37,342 nt of DNA from Treponema bryantii NK4A124 (GCF_000421345.1 NZ_ATWV01000020.1:1-37342), one strand, 5' to 3'. Numbered from the stretch's first letter, positions 1-7,190 are shown. The notes: generated from the sequence alone by a model not told the origin. Numbers and translations: made by a program.

Positions 1-260
1 GGAATACTTATTTCAATCCCGTTTTTCTGGATTCGGATTTCCTGACGTCCGTTGAATTTTATTTCCTGAGTTGCTTTTACTTCAACGAAATTCAAATTAT
101 CGTCCGCTGGCTTTGTTTCCGGCTGCTTCTTATACAGCCAGTTTCTGAATGTTGCAAGGTTCAAGTTGAACTCTTCCGCGAAAGCTCTTACCGACATGCC
201 GCTCTGTTTGTAAAGTTCTACTAATTCCTGTTTCTCTTCTTTTGTTCTTGATTGTTGCAT
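1..260 (-). CDS. tnpA: IS66-family TnpA-like accessory protein (partial)
   Basis: The reading frame starts with ATG at 260 and runs off the left edge of the window, so only about 86 N-terminal residues are visible. An AGAGGTG ribosome site lies 7 nt upstream. The protein begins MQQSRTKEEKQELVELYKQ and has a helix-turn-helix (SVRAFAEEFNLNLATFRNWL, about residues 22-41), followed by a strand-rich segment (NFVEVKATQEIKF). This matches the small DNA-binding TnpA/Orf1 of IS66-type elements, normally followed by TnpB and TnpC. Those partners would lie outside the window. The transposon end should fall between 260 and the start of the next gene, but I cannot place it without the other end. Confidence 0.75.
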   Translation of the reverse strand, partial: MQQSRTKEEKQELVELYKQSGMSVRAFAEEFNLNLATFRNWLYKKQPETKPADDNLNFVEVKATQEIKFNGRQEIRIQKNGIEISI

Positions 261-346
261 TTTTTTACACCTCTTTATGAAGTGTAATGCTATATGTTGC
301 TTTTGTTTACGAGGTTAGATTTGACGGATACAAAAAAGCTATGTTA

Positions 347-375
347 TTGATATTTCAAATTTTTTGAAGTAAAAT
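347..375 (+). promoter_or_regulatory. promoter of the RHH gene with palindrome in the spacer
   Basis: TTGATA (347-352) and TAAAAT (370-375) are separated by exactly 17 bp. The spacer itself is a palindrome, TTCAAA-N4-TTTGAA. Because the downstream gene encodes a probable ribbon-helix-helix DNA-binding protein, this is a reasonable autoregulatory operator. That link is inference. Confidence 0.5.
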
Positions 376-407
376 TTTTAACAGAGTATAAATATTCTGG
401 AGCAGTA

Positions 408-1241
408 ATGGAAGAGAAAAAAAGAAAGACTTCAAAAACAAAAAAAATGGGTCAGCTTAATCTCAAGTATGATCTTAAATTTCTCACCTTGTTAAAGAAA
501 AACGCAAAGAAGAAAGGCTTTACAGAAACACAATATATAAAGGACTTAGTTACTAAAGATGGCAAGGCATTGGATAATTCTGATGTAACAGCTATTAGTG
601 CTCAACTTCATATTATTGATTCCTGGCAAAAAAAGATATTCTATACAACAGATTCCTTAGCAAAACTTTTCATGCGCTATATGTATGAATCATTTAAATA
701 TATGCCAGATATGAGTGATCCTAAATATGAAGCTGCAGAAAGAAGTCATGGAATAGAAAAATTCAAAACAGTCATGAATGAATATAGAGCAAGTAAAAAT
801 TTTTATAATCATTCATTTTTGGAACAAATGTTTAAAGTTGTCATTGAAACATCTTCCGATTTTGAAAAATTGAATCCTATGAAATCTCCAGTTAAAGATA
901 GTGTTGTTAAACAGAGATATTATTCATTAATAAGAAATGAAATTAAAAACATAAGCACAATTTTTACTAAAGACGAACTAGAGTTTATTTCAATTTCATG
1001 TAATGCGATCAATTGGAATGAAGAAAAAGATATTAAGCACAAACTACTGCTTATACTCAAGGAAGCTGAAGAAATAGAAATACAACAGAGCAGATTGGAT
1101 CGTGACAAGTTGGGAAAAAAGATTTCTGAATTAACACAGCTTCAGTTGTTTGCAACAGTAGAATACATAGAAGGATTTTGTGAATTAAATTGTCTTACCC
1201 CAATTAAAGAGAATGAATTGTTCGAAAATACGACCAACTGA
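408..1241 (+). CDS. probable ribbon-helix-helix protein with shared C-terminal module
   Basis: A 277-residue protein without an assigned function. Residues 14-51 (MGQLNLKYDLKFLTLLKKNAKKKG, then FTETQYIKDLVTK) fit a strand-helix-helix RHH fold as in CopG/Arc-type DNA-binding proteins, after a very basic N-terminus. The middle (60-180) is helical and unrecognised. Residues 186-259 align without gaps to residues 57-130 of the protein at 4514-4942, with about 25 identical positions out of 74, including a conserved C, W, DR, QxFA and VExIExF. The start at 408 is preceded by GGAG at a suitable distance. It is flanked by the IS66 remnant and a convergent minus-strand operon. It may be a plasmid- or element-type regulator. 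Confidence 0.7.
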   Translation: MEEKKRKTSKTKKMGQLNLKYDLKFLTLLKKNAKKKGFTETQYIKDLVTKDGKALDNSDVTAISAQLHIIDSWQKKIFYTTDSLAKLFMRYMYESFKYMPDMSDPKYEAAERSHGIEKFKTVMNEYRASKNFYNHSFLEQMFKVVIETSSDFEKLNPMKSPVKDSVVKQRYYSLIRNEIKNISTIFTKDELEFISISCNAINWNEEKDIKHKLLLILKEAEEIEIQQSRLDRDKLGKKISELTQLQLFATVEYIEGFCELNCLTPIKENELFENTTN

Positions 1242-1268
1242 TTATTAGACACTTTGGGCAGGTGATTA

Positions 1269-1583
1269 CTATCCTAACTGTACACCATTCTCCCAATATT
1301 CATTATGAGATCCCCCTGCTGAGATTATGGCCGGAAGATTATTATCTCTATGTAGCTTGTTTTTTCGCCAGTACTCAAGATGGCCTTGTTTTTCAACTGC
1401 GGGCTTTACTGTAATAAGTTTTCCATTTACATCAAAAACATCGCCATCAAGATAGCCATCTCGAAAACGTAGAATAGTTTCTCTGTCTTCTCCTATTTGA
1501 GTTCCATCAAGAGGCTTTCCTTTTTCATCCGTAAACTTTTCGCCAGTAGCATTATAGTTTATAAGAATACTTCTTGTTCCCAT
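1269..1583 (-). CDS. hypothetical protein with HRDxxxPA-type repeat
   Basis: A 104-residue protein, last gene of the minus-strand cluster from 4942. The C-terminal third (LEYWRKNKLHRDNNLPAI followed by GGSHNEYWENG) resembles the short W-x-x-G-x-x-HR-D-x-GPA motif found, often repeated, in many bacterial hypothetical and effector/immunity-type proteins; only one and a half copies are visible here. There is no signal peptide. The start has a GGAG site, and the gene begins 6 nt after the previous stop codon, so the two are probably co-translated. Function unknown. Confidence 0.65.
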   Translation of the reverse strand: MGTRSILINYNATGEKFTDEKGKPLDGTQIGEDRETILRFRDGYLDGDVFDVNGKLITVKPAVEKQGHLEYWRKNKLHRDNNLPAIISAGGSHNEYWENGVQLG

Positions 1584-1588
1584 ATTTA

Positions 1589-1996
1589 TTATGACTCCTT
1601 TCCAATTTTATTTAATCCATCTGCCAATTTAGTAATCCATTCTTTTGTTGAATCTGTATTATTCCAAAAGCCCCATCGAGAATTATTCATTAATTTCAGA
1701 ACTACAGGTTTGAACACTTTCTGACAGCGAAAGTGTTCGATGTATTTCCTTGGCATAATTATTTCGATATATTTCGAACTTCCCCGATGTTTACCAATGA
1801 TAACAATCTGCTCATAACCATCTCCCCAATGACAAGGTGCACAATAAACTTTTGTTCCTGGTGAAAAATGCTTTGTTCCATGTTTTATCTCATGATCCTC
1901 TCCGTATTCACGGTCTTGAACAATGTTTCCAACTAAACACCATTTCCATTCCTGCTGTTCAACAGTGATTATATTTTCTGTATTTTGATTATCCAT
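1589..1996 (-). CDS. hypothetical protein
   Basis: A 135-residue soluble protein with AGGAGGG just upstream of ATG. It is rich in aromatic and charged residues. A segment EWKWCLVGNIV, then GTKHFSPGTKVYCAPCHWGDGYEQIVIIGKHRG in two blocks, looks like a compact beta-rich domain that recurs in uncharacterised bacterial proteins near toxin-immunity clusters; I cannot name a family. It lies 17 nt after the SLOG-like gene and 6 nt before the next gene, so it is part of the same operon. Nothing indicates a catalytic site or membrane location. Confidence 0.6.
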   Translation of the reverse strand: MDNQNTENIITVEQQEWKWCLVGNIVQDREYGEDHEIKHGTKHFSPGTKVYCAPCHWGDGYEQIVIIGKHRGSSKYIEIIMPRKYIEHFRCQKVFKPVVLKLMNNSRWGFWNNTDSTKEWITKLADGLNKIGKES

Positions 1997-2013
1997 TTAT
2001 ATCCCTCCTAATT

Positions 2014-2964
2014 CTATGGCCCCTCAAAAGTAATAAAATCCCAATCAGGATTACGTTTCATCATTAAAAGAAGGCGGTCAGCTAGTGAACTATAAAACTC
2101 CGATTCATTTTTCGATAATGTTTTTTGCTGAGAATATAATTTCATTTCAGCTGCTATTTTTCTTACAGCATCATAGGTGTAAAGATTATAATCATACCAG
2201 TCAAATGAGATTTCTTCTTTATCGTATGTCCTTACACGACAAGAGTATTCAATAGTATTGTCAAAATATGGCTTAAGAAACTGATTATATAAATAATCTT
2301 CTACAACTCCTTCCTCTATTGAGATTTGATCTTCAATATAACATTTGCAACCACCCCAATTATCAGGAGTCTTATCTTGAGTTTGTCGTACAGGAAATAC
2401 CCAGAAATATGAACCCGGGTTATGACCTTCTTCCCACCATGGTTCTATATTAGTTCCTGAAGATGTTTTTTCTATGATTTGCTTTGCTAAAGTTTGATTT
2501 ACTATACTCTGGAATTTGTTTTTTATGGCGCGTGCATTCAAAGGAGAGAATAGAAGCTTCTTATGTTTCTGCAGCGTAGAATTAACAGCATCAGTATAAG
2601 CTTGATTCTCAGTATACAAACAAAGCTTATATGGTTTTTGATTTTTCTCAGCAGTTATAATATCGTTAAAACTTTCTGAAGATATTCCATCCCATACATT
2701 CAGCATAAAATCACATTCTTGAACCATACGGTCATCTCTTTTATAAAACAAACTGTGTGGAGAATCAGGAACAGGAAGTGGAAAGTCTTTTATACATAGA
2801 TTGTGAGATTCTGCCCATTCTCTGGCAATTGCATCAACACCTGATAAACAATCATTGAAAAGAGTTATATCGGTAAAATGATTTTCAGCAATACATTCTT
2901 CAATCTTTGAATAAATCCATTCTTTATCAGTTATTGTACGGCTTCCACAAATAAATAATTTCAC
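2014..2964 (-). CDS. SLOG/DUF2493-like domain protein
   Basis: A 316-residue protein starting at GTG, with GGAGG 9 nt upstream. Residues 1-115 look like a YpsA/DUF2493-type SLOG Rossmann domain: the N-terminal strand plus loop MKLFICGSRT, the glycine-containing LSGVDAIAREWA motif, and YKRDDRMVQECDFMLNVWDG. SLOG domains bind nucleotide-derived ligands and are common in conflict systems. The C-terminal half (about 185-316, many W/Y/D residues, YFWVFPVRQ and WGGCKCYIEDQ) is not recognised. There are no membrane segments. It sits mid-operon between unknown genes. The domain call is moderate; the biological role is open. Confidence 0.65.
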   Translation of the reverse strand: MKLFICGSRTITDKEWIYSKIEECIAENHFTDITLFNDCLSGVDAIAREWAESHNLCIKDFPLPVPDSPHSLFYKRDDRMVQECDFMLNVWDGISSESFNDIITAEKNQKPYKLCLYTENQAYTDAVNSTLQKHKKLLFSPLNARAIKNKFQSIVNQTLAKQIIEKTSSGTNIEPWWEEGHNPGSYFWVFPVRQTQDKTPDNWGGCKCYIEDQISIEEGVVEDYLYNQFLKPYFDNTIEYSCRVRTYDKEEISFDWYDYNLYTYDAVRKIAAEMKLYSQQKTLSKNESEFYSSLADRLLLMMKRNPDWDFITFEGP

Positions 2965-2980
2965 CTTTGATAACCTCCAA

Positions 2981-3361
2981 TTATTTAATCACAATTCCAT
3001 CGTCATCAATAATTCCAGAGCTGTCTTCGAACGGACTACAGTAAATCAATTCAGTATATAGCGGAAGAAGTTTCTTAACTTGAGCCGCAAATGCAAGGCC
3101 TCGTTCATGGAAAGATTTCCAATCAAAAGTTTTATTCAAATTTTCCAAAGATATTTCTCCGGCTTCACATGGAATTAAGCATTGATTTTCATATTCCCAT
3201 AACCATTCTTGTAAGCCATTGATGTTCAGGTTTACTTCATAGTGCTCATTAACCGATATAAATTCTGTATTTCCGATAGCAAAACCTTCTTCATCCCAGA
3301 AAAGATTTAGAATATCAGGTTCCATTTTGATTGTAATAGTATCTTTAGTTTTCATATCCAT
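2981..3361 (-). CDS. hypothetical acidic protein
   Basis: A 126-residue acidic protein (many D/E, C-terminal SSGIIDDDGIVIK). The first ATG (3361) lies 3 nt beyond the upstream stop, and a second in-frame ATG follows two codons later. Neither has a strong ribosome site, so translation is probably coupled to the preceding gene. A WLWEYENQCLIPCEAGEISLENL segment is notable, but no family is recognised. It belongs to the 4942-1269 operon. Confidence 0.55.
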   Translation of the reverse strand: MDMKTKDTITIKMEPDILNLFWDEEGFAIGNTEFISVNEHYEVNLNINGLQEWLWEYENQCLIPCEAGEISLENLNKTFDWKSFHERGLAFAAQVKKLLPLYTELIYCSPFEDSSGIIDDDGIVIK

Positions 3362-3364
3362 TAT

Positions 3365-4096
3365 CTATTCTTGATTTCTTTTTTTCCATGCCAGAATACG
3401 TTCTCCTGGCTTCAGGTCTATTATACTCCCACATCCGGAAATTTGAATTTTTTTTTCTCCACGATTTTCAATCCAAAGATTTTTTTTATCCCCAATCTTT
3501 AGAGAATAAAATTCAAAAGCACCATTAAAAACATAATAACGAATATCTAAGTGTTCTTCTGTATCGTCGTATTCATAATGAGGATTACTTATTAAGTAAG
3601 TATCAGTGAACATACCAATATGCGGAGAACCATTATACTCTCCCTCAGAACCATCATCATTCTGATAAATCAGTCTTTCAAAGTAGTAATCACAATAATC
3701 TGAAACAACAAGCAGCATGTCATCTTTTGAAAGATTTTTGATATCCACAGGTTTATAATATTCAGCTTTTATATCCTCATATTCAGGAAGAGAATAAGGA
3801 GATTTGTCTTGGCGTTCAAAAAGCAATGAATCAAAGGAGCAGTGATATAAGTTATTCTTTGTTTGGATTTCATATTCTTTTTCTGCTTTATTAATCTTAA
3901 TTGATTGAACTATAGATGTGTGGCCATTCTCGCCATCAAAAAATCCAGGGCGGTTATAAAATGTGCCGTAAATCAATTCAACTTTTTCTCCTCTCCAATC
4001 ATATTCCCCTAAATACCAGTGTCGTAAAGAATATGGCTTATACTGATTATTTGTTGAACTATCATCTATTGTGCTTACATTTATATCTTCTCTCAT
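3365..4096 (-). CDS. hypothetical protein
   Basis: A 243-residue soluble protein with GAAGGAG upstream of ATG. It is acidic and tyrosine-rich, with no signal peptide or membrane segments. The N-terminal WYLGEYDWRGEKVELIYGTF and the C-terminal SGCGSIIDLKPGERILAWKK suggest beta-sandwich-like blocks, but I recognise no family. It follows the lipoprotein gene by 38 nt and precedes the next gene by 3 nt. Position and style (long, acidic, cytosolic, no catalytic motif) resemble immunity-type proteins; this is only an analogy. Confidence 0.55.
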   Translation of the reverse strand: MREDINVSTIDDSSTNNQYKPYSLRHWYLGEYDWRGEKVELIYGTFYNRPGFFDGENGHTSIVQSIKINKAEKEYEIQTKNNLYHCSFDSLLFERQDKSPYSLPEYEDIKAEYYKPVDIKNLSKDDMLLVVSDYCDYYFERLIYQNDDGSEGEYNGSPHIGMFTDTYLISNPHYEYDDTEEHLDIRYYVFNGAFEFYSLKIGDKKNLWIENRGEKKIQISGCGSIIDLKPGERILAWKKRNQE

Positions 4097-4134
4097 GTTT
4101 TACTCCTTCAGTAATTATTTGTTATTAATTAAAA

Positions 4135-4521
4135 TCACTGCTCATAATTTAGTGAGTATCCGTCAAAATAAAATCGGTAAGATTGGCCGTAATAACAGTC
4201 AAACGATGAAAAGATTTCACTGTAATAATTTACAGGCACAAGTCCGAAAAAACGCATCGTAACACGGAACTGGTAGCTTCCTTCTTCATCAAGGTAGAAG
4301 CTTGAATATTTGGGATGATAGTCATCATCAGATTCATCCCAAACAAGTTTCCAGCCGCCAATAAGTTTGTCAGAAGTTCTACAGTAAACTTTGTCTATGT
4401 ATCCAGCTTCAGTGATTTTATTTTCAACAGTAATCTTTATCTTATCATCAGTAACATTGCTGCAGGAAATTAAGACAATTGAAATAATAAAAATAATGAA
4501 CGAAATAAAAACCTTACGCAT
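4135..4521 (-). CDS. putative lipoprotein
   Basis: The likely start is ATG at 4521, which has AGAGGGGG 6 nt upstream; a longer frame exists but would bury the signal peptide. The 128-residue product begins MRKVFISFIIFIISIVLISCSN, a signal peptide ending in a lipobox (LISC), so it is expected to be lipid-anchored. The mature part (about 108 residues) is rich in Y, F and D and has no known motif. The gene overlaps the 3' end of the RHH gene by 8 nt (4514-4521), implying translational coupling. Function unknown. Confidence 0.7.
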   Translation of the reverse strand: MRKVFISFIIFIISIVLISCSNVTDDKIKITVENKITEAGYIDKVYCRTSDKLIGGWKLVWDESDDDYHPKYSSFYLDEEGSYQFRVTMRFFGLVPVNYYSEIFSSFDCYYGQSYRFYFDGYSLNYEQ

Positions 4522-4942
4522 TTTTTGCCCCCTCTGTTTCTGCATAAATCTTTTCCCAGAATAATTCGATTTCTTCAACTAGAGCAAACTGCTGATTTAG
4601 ATTAAGTTTTTCAAGCTTTTCAGTAAGGGCCTTTCGGTCCACCTTCATAACTTCGAATTCAATATCAAGTGCTTTCTTTACACGGCGCAGAACTCCGTCA
4701 CAGATAATTTCAGCAGGTTCCCACTCAACACCGGAACACACAGCCCTCATAAGTTCCCATTCTTTTTCTGAAAAAAGTCTGCTTATTAAGATATGATTCT
4801 GTTCTGTACGTACAAGAAATGAATATCTTTCCAAAACGAGAGAAATAGCCTTTGATATTTTTTTCTTCCCGTTTTCAACAACTCCGATCTTTCTTAAGAA
4901 ATCATCAGATACATAAATACTTGTTTTCCGTCCATGCTGCAT
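4514..4942 (-). CDS. ribbon-helix-helix protein with shared C-terminal module
   Basis: A 142-residue protein with GGAGG 8 nt before ATG. Residues 5-42 (RKTSIYVSDDFLRKIG, then KKKISKAISLVLERY) form a convincing RHH/CopG-type strand-helix-helix. Residues 57-130 are the module shared, ungapped, with the 408-1241 protein. As first gene of the operon running down to 1269, it may be the operon's own repressor. A nested inverted repeat directly upstream (4967-5014) is a candidate operator. RHH proteins commonly control toxin-antitoxin and plasmid functions; no clear toxin partner is recognised here. Confidence 0.7.
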   Translation of the reverse strand: MQHGRKTSIYVSDDFLRKIGVVENGKKKISKAISLVLERYSFLVRTEQNHILISRLFSEKEWELMRAVCSGVEWEPAEIICDGVLRRVKKALDIEFEVMKVDRKALTEKLEKLNLNQQFALVEEIELFWEKIYAETEGAKNA

Positions 4943-4966
4943 ACATCAATCCTCCAAAAAAATACA

Positions 4967-5014
4967 TTTGGTTATTTGTAAAGCAAGACTGCTTGCCTTA
5001 TTGCAATAACCAAA
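4967..5014. repeat. nested inverted repeat upstream of RHH operon
   Basis: The outer arms TTTGGTTATT (4967-4976) and AATAACCAAA (5005-5014) are perfect 10-bp complements. An inner GCAAG-ACTG-CTTGC hairpin (4983-4996) sits between them. It lies 25 nt upstream of the RHH start codon, where an operator would be expected. Its use as an operator is inferred from position. Confidence 0.5.
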
Positions 5015-5245
5015 CAAAATGCAAAATGGCATAAAAATACCACCTTACGAAAAATAATTAAAAATGTAGATTGAAAAAAAAGCATTCCAGAACGGAAATG
5101 CGAAACCTGAACGGAATCTGTCCTATGGACTGATTTAAATATACCGCGTTGGTAGTATAAAGTCAAATTTTTTTATAAAAAATTAGGCTTTTATATTTTA
5201 TTGTATTATAATGATTGTAACGTAAACATTAAAGGAGATTAAACT

Positions 5246-5515
5246 ATGGCACAGAAATGGGAATACACTATTATAGATTTACAACCAAAAAGTGGACGTA
5301 TTTCTGATACAGAATTAGGTAAAAGACTTACCGACCTTGGAAAAGAAGGCTGGGAAATAGCTATAGATAGAGAATGTGCTGGTTATACAACAAGTATAGT
5401 TATGAAACGTCCGCAGGATGAAAAATTTCCCAAGGTAACAAAAGAAATGGAAAGACAGGCTGAGATTCAAATCAATGAAGAAGAATGGCCGGATGTTGTT
5501 TATCCAAGAAAATAA
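5246..5515 (+). CDS. DUF4177-like small protein
   Basis: An 89-residue protein with AAAGGAG before ATG and a TATAAT box at 5207-5212. The pattern WEYTIIDL, then LGKRLTDLGKEGWEIAI and SIVMKRP, matches the small DUF4177-type fold in which a short beta-alpha-beta unit carries the LxxLGxxGWEL motif. No biochemical role is known for the family. The tail (WPDVVYPRK) is extra. It stands alone on the plus strand at the left border of the cassette zone. Confidence 0.7.
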   Translation: MAQKWEYTIIDLQPKSGRISDTELGKRLTDLGKEGWEIAIDRECAGYTTSIVMKRPQDEKFPKVTKEMERQAEIQINEEEWPDVVYPRK

Positions 5516-5546
5516 TTTCAAAAAACGAACTGAGATATATTAGGCT

Positions 5547-5576
5547 GTATTATCTGCCGGGAACAAAAGTTGATAC
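5547..5576 (+). repeat. hairpin repeat H, copy 1 (degenerate)
   Basis: GTATTATCTGCC followed by TTGATAC matches the two arms of the better copies at 6371 and 6716, but the middle has diverged. It shares the leading GGCTGTAT. Confidence 0.45.
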
Positions 5577-5603
5577 ATAAGAACAACTTTTATATTACAG
5601 TAA

Positions 5604-5816
5604 AAAAATAAAGAAAAAGAGATTGGAAACCTCAGCACATCTAATATTGACACGCTAACTCGTTCGCAATCTCTTAATTCAAAGCTTATATTAGATTCCT
5701 TAAATACTCAAGAGTATTATGATAATTTTATTTCGCTCGATATTTTAATTTTTTTACTTAAAAAAAATACCCGAACAACTGAATTATTTGAATCCAGAAG
5801 TCGGGCATCTGATTGA
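5604..5816 (+). pseudogene. start-less coding remnant
   Basis: An open frame of 70 codons between stops, with no ATG, GTG or TTG near its left end. It reads NLSTSNIDTLTRSQSLNSK, then LDSLNTQEYYDNFISLDILIFLL and ends TTELFESRSRASD. The composition looks protein-like, and the next frame continues (EQHTRNEQLMVNPTAGFVPV) after a one-base shift. This is best seen as the eroded C-terminus of a gene whose 5' part was lost. Family unknown. The rest of the 5.5-6.3 kb stretch holds similar fragments, repeats and hairpins, and no intact gene. Confidence 0.35.
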
Positions 5817-5891
5817 GCAGCATACTCGAAATGAGCAGTTGATGGTCAATCCAACCGCAGGCTTCGTTCCAGTCATAGAATATGCATATAG

Positions 5892-6107
5892 CATAAACAT
5901 CACTGGAGCCAGCAATTTATTTTATTATTAAAGCAATCTCTTCGTCAATATGAAAATCTTGACCGAATTCCAAGTAGATTTGAAAAAATAACTCCTGTTA
6001 GAAAACAGGAGTTGAAAAATACCGTTGAAGTTCGCCACACTTCCTCAACCGCCAGACAAGGATTGTCGGACCCCGCAGCAGGCATCTCTACATTAAACGG
6101 CAATTAA
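5892..6107 (+). pseudogene. coding remnant with VRHxSSTARQGLSDPAAGIS tail
   Basis: An open frame of 71 codons without a start codon. It reads SLRQYENLDRIPSRFEK and continues into NTVEVRHTSSTARQGLSD and PAAGISTLNGN before TAA. The same peptide is encoded on the opposite strand at 7309-7431. Of about eight nucleotide differences between the copies, at least four are synonymous (Arg CGC/CGA, Leu TTG/CTG, Ser TCG/TCC), which argues that this was once protein-coding. A perfect 10-bp hairpin (5990-6013, AACTCCTGTT and its complement, loop AGAA) lies inside it. Confidence 0.4.
6022..6105 (-). repeat. inverted repeat D, left copy
   Basis: About 84 bp, repeated in reverse orientation at 7347-7429 with roughly 90% identity. 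The pair encloses the two nuclease-like fragments and two copies of repeat S. Confidence 0.8.
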
Positions 6108-6179
6108 GCTTCAATGGTAGTCGCGTATCCTAGGTACAATTCCTAGGGCGGAGGGCTACTGACAAAGAAACTTAATAAA

Positions 6180-6247
6180 GGAGTCAGCTGAAGCAACTTG
6201 GGTCTATCAACGCGGATATAGCAGAGGTTGTCCTTAAAACTGGCTCC
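6180..6247 (+). repeat. 68-bp structured repeat S, copy A
   Basis: It begins GGAGTCAGCT and ends AACTGGCTCC, which pair as an outer stem. The core CTATCAACGCGGATATAGCA and the flanking CAACTT/GAGGTTG arms form inner stems. Similarity to copies B and C continues about 55 bp downstream (ATTTTGTCATTAAAG). Confidence 0.8.
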
Positions 6248-6341
6248 ATAATTTTATATATCATAAAAGAATGATTTTGTCATTAAAGTTATCCTTGAAT
6301 ATTTATACTAAATAAATCAATCTAGAACCTTTTAGAACTCA

Positions 6342-6722
6342 TTAGAGAGTTTTGCATTGATTACATGGCTGTATCATCTGCCAAAAACGGAAGGTGATAC
6401 AACTATAATATTCATTGACAGATTGAATTTGTAATGCTATATTTCGATATACAGAAGCAAGTTCAGCTCCCACAAGAGTGTATAAATCGAGAAACTCTTG
6501 CGTATATCCATATTTGGCGATGACCGCATTTATGGTTTCTGTTGCTTCTGTGTTTTGTTTATCAATAAAAATATCATTTGTATATCCTGTTACCACAAAT
6601 TTAGAGTATTTATCTTTTCTTAAAGTTATTTCTAATCCATTTCCATGAATATACCAGTTTCTTCCATCAGAGGGTTCTGCTTTAAATGTATCAAGAGAAT
6701 TTAAAATCAAAAGCTGTATCAT
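6342..6722 (-). pseudogene. orphan C-terminal fragment, BECR-type nuclease-like
   Basis: A 126-codon frame whose ATG arises from hairpin repeat H and has no proper ribosome site. Residues 23-95 (NWYIHGNGLEITLRKDKYSKFVVTGY in two blocks, then EATETINAVIAKYGYTQEF) align with the plus-strand fragment at 6748-7134. The pattern N-x-L-x-h-x-L-x-K, F/WxVTGY and EATETIxxVxAxYGY resembles the C-terminal phage Barnase-EndoU-ColicinE5/D-RelE (PBECR) nuclease domains on large Treponema and phage proteins; that family call is from memory of the motif and moderate. The N-terminal catalytic helix is missing. The last residues (FRFWQMIQP) are encoded by another copy of repeat H. Confidence 0.45.
6371..6400 (+). 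repeat. hairpin repeat H, copy 2
   Basis: GTATCATCTGCC-AAAAAC-GGAAGGTGATAC: a 12-bp stem with one wobble and one mismatch. On the minus strand it encodes the end of the 6342-6722 fragment. Confidence 0.65.
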
Positions 6723-6745
6723 CTTCCAAAAACGGAAGATGATAT
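6716..6745 (+). repeat. hairpin repeat H, copy 3 (near-perfect)
   Basis: GTATCATCTTCC-AAAAAC-GGAAGATGATAT: an 11-bp perfect stem plus one wobble, same loop as copy 2. It lies between the two divergent nuclease-like fragments. Confidence 0.75.
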
Positions 6746-6747
6746 AA

Positions 6748-7134
6748 CCAGATGGTAATGGTATTGTACATATAATTCAGCGCAGAAATGAGATTGACAA
6801 TTTATCAGCTGAAGAAATCGCCTCTCTCCTGCTTTTTATAAAAAGAATTGTAGAAACAGAAAAAACTGACAGTTATGATGAAACAAATACAAGGGCATTC
6901 ATTAATAAAAATAGAATCAGAGTAATTCTGCAGAAAAACTGGAAAGAAGATAACAGAAATTGGATTGTAACAGGATATGGAATAATTGATTCTAAAAGTA
7001 AAGAATTAAATTTAGAAGCGACAGAAACCATAAAGACGGTAAACGCACAATACGGCTACAAACCTGAACACTCTCGTCTCCGCGAACAGGTGGGTGCTGC
7101 CACTTCACTAATACAATTTAAAGGAGCCAGTTGA
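6748..7134 (+). pseudogene. orphan C-terminal BECR-type nuclease-like domain, no start codon
   Basis: An open frame of 128 codons bounded on the left by TAA at 6745-6747, with no plausible start. It encodes GNGIVHIIQRRNEIDNLS, a helix AEEIASLLLFIKRIVE, then FINKNRIRVILQKNW, NWIVTGYGI, LEATETIKTVNAQYGY and LREQVGAATSLIQFKGAS before TGA. The layout (G-I-x-HII-x-RR, helix, N-x-x-x-VILxK, WxVTGY) fits a PBECR-like RNase toxin domain normally at the C-terminus of a larger protein. The final codons and the stop lie within repeat S copy B. It is probably a silent toxin cassette or a gene remnant. Confidence 0.5.
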
Positions 7135-7190
7135 ATCAACTTGGGTCTATCAACGCGGATATAGCAGAGGTTGTCCTTAGAACGGGCTCC
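7123..7190 (+). repeat. 68-bp structured repeat S, copy B
   Basis: Exactly 68 bp, GGAGCCAGTT to AACGGGCTCC, with the same core as copy A. The outer stem differs from copy A but still pairs well. The copy begins inside the last codons of the nuclease-like fragment and supplies its stop codon. Confidence 0.8.

Noticed and set aside
1245-1255. TTAGACACTTT, identical to part of the IS3-type end at 37046-37056
   Set aside because: Only 11 bp match, without the TGACCCC end or a transposase, so chance is a sufficient explanation in a window of this size.
6201-6232. GCGGATATAGCAGAGGTTGTCC in repeat S looks like the start of a tRNA
   Set aside because: No anticodon arm or T-loop follows, and the stems formed are those of the repeat and not of a cloverleaf.
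7123-7190. Repeat S as a true integron attC site
   Set aside because: Length and imperfect palindromy fit, but the required RYYYAAC and GTTRRRY core sites are not found at the ends in either orientation, and no IntI-type integrase is in the window.
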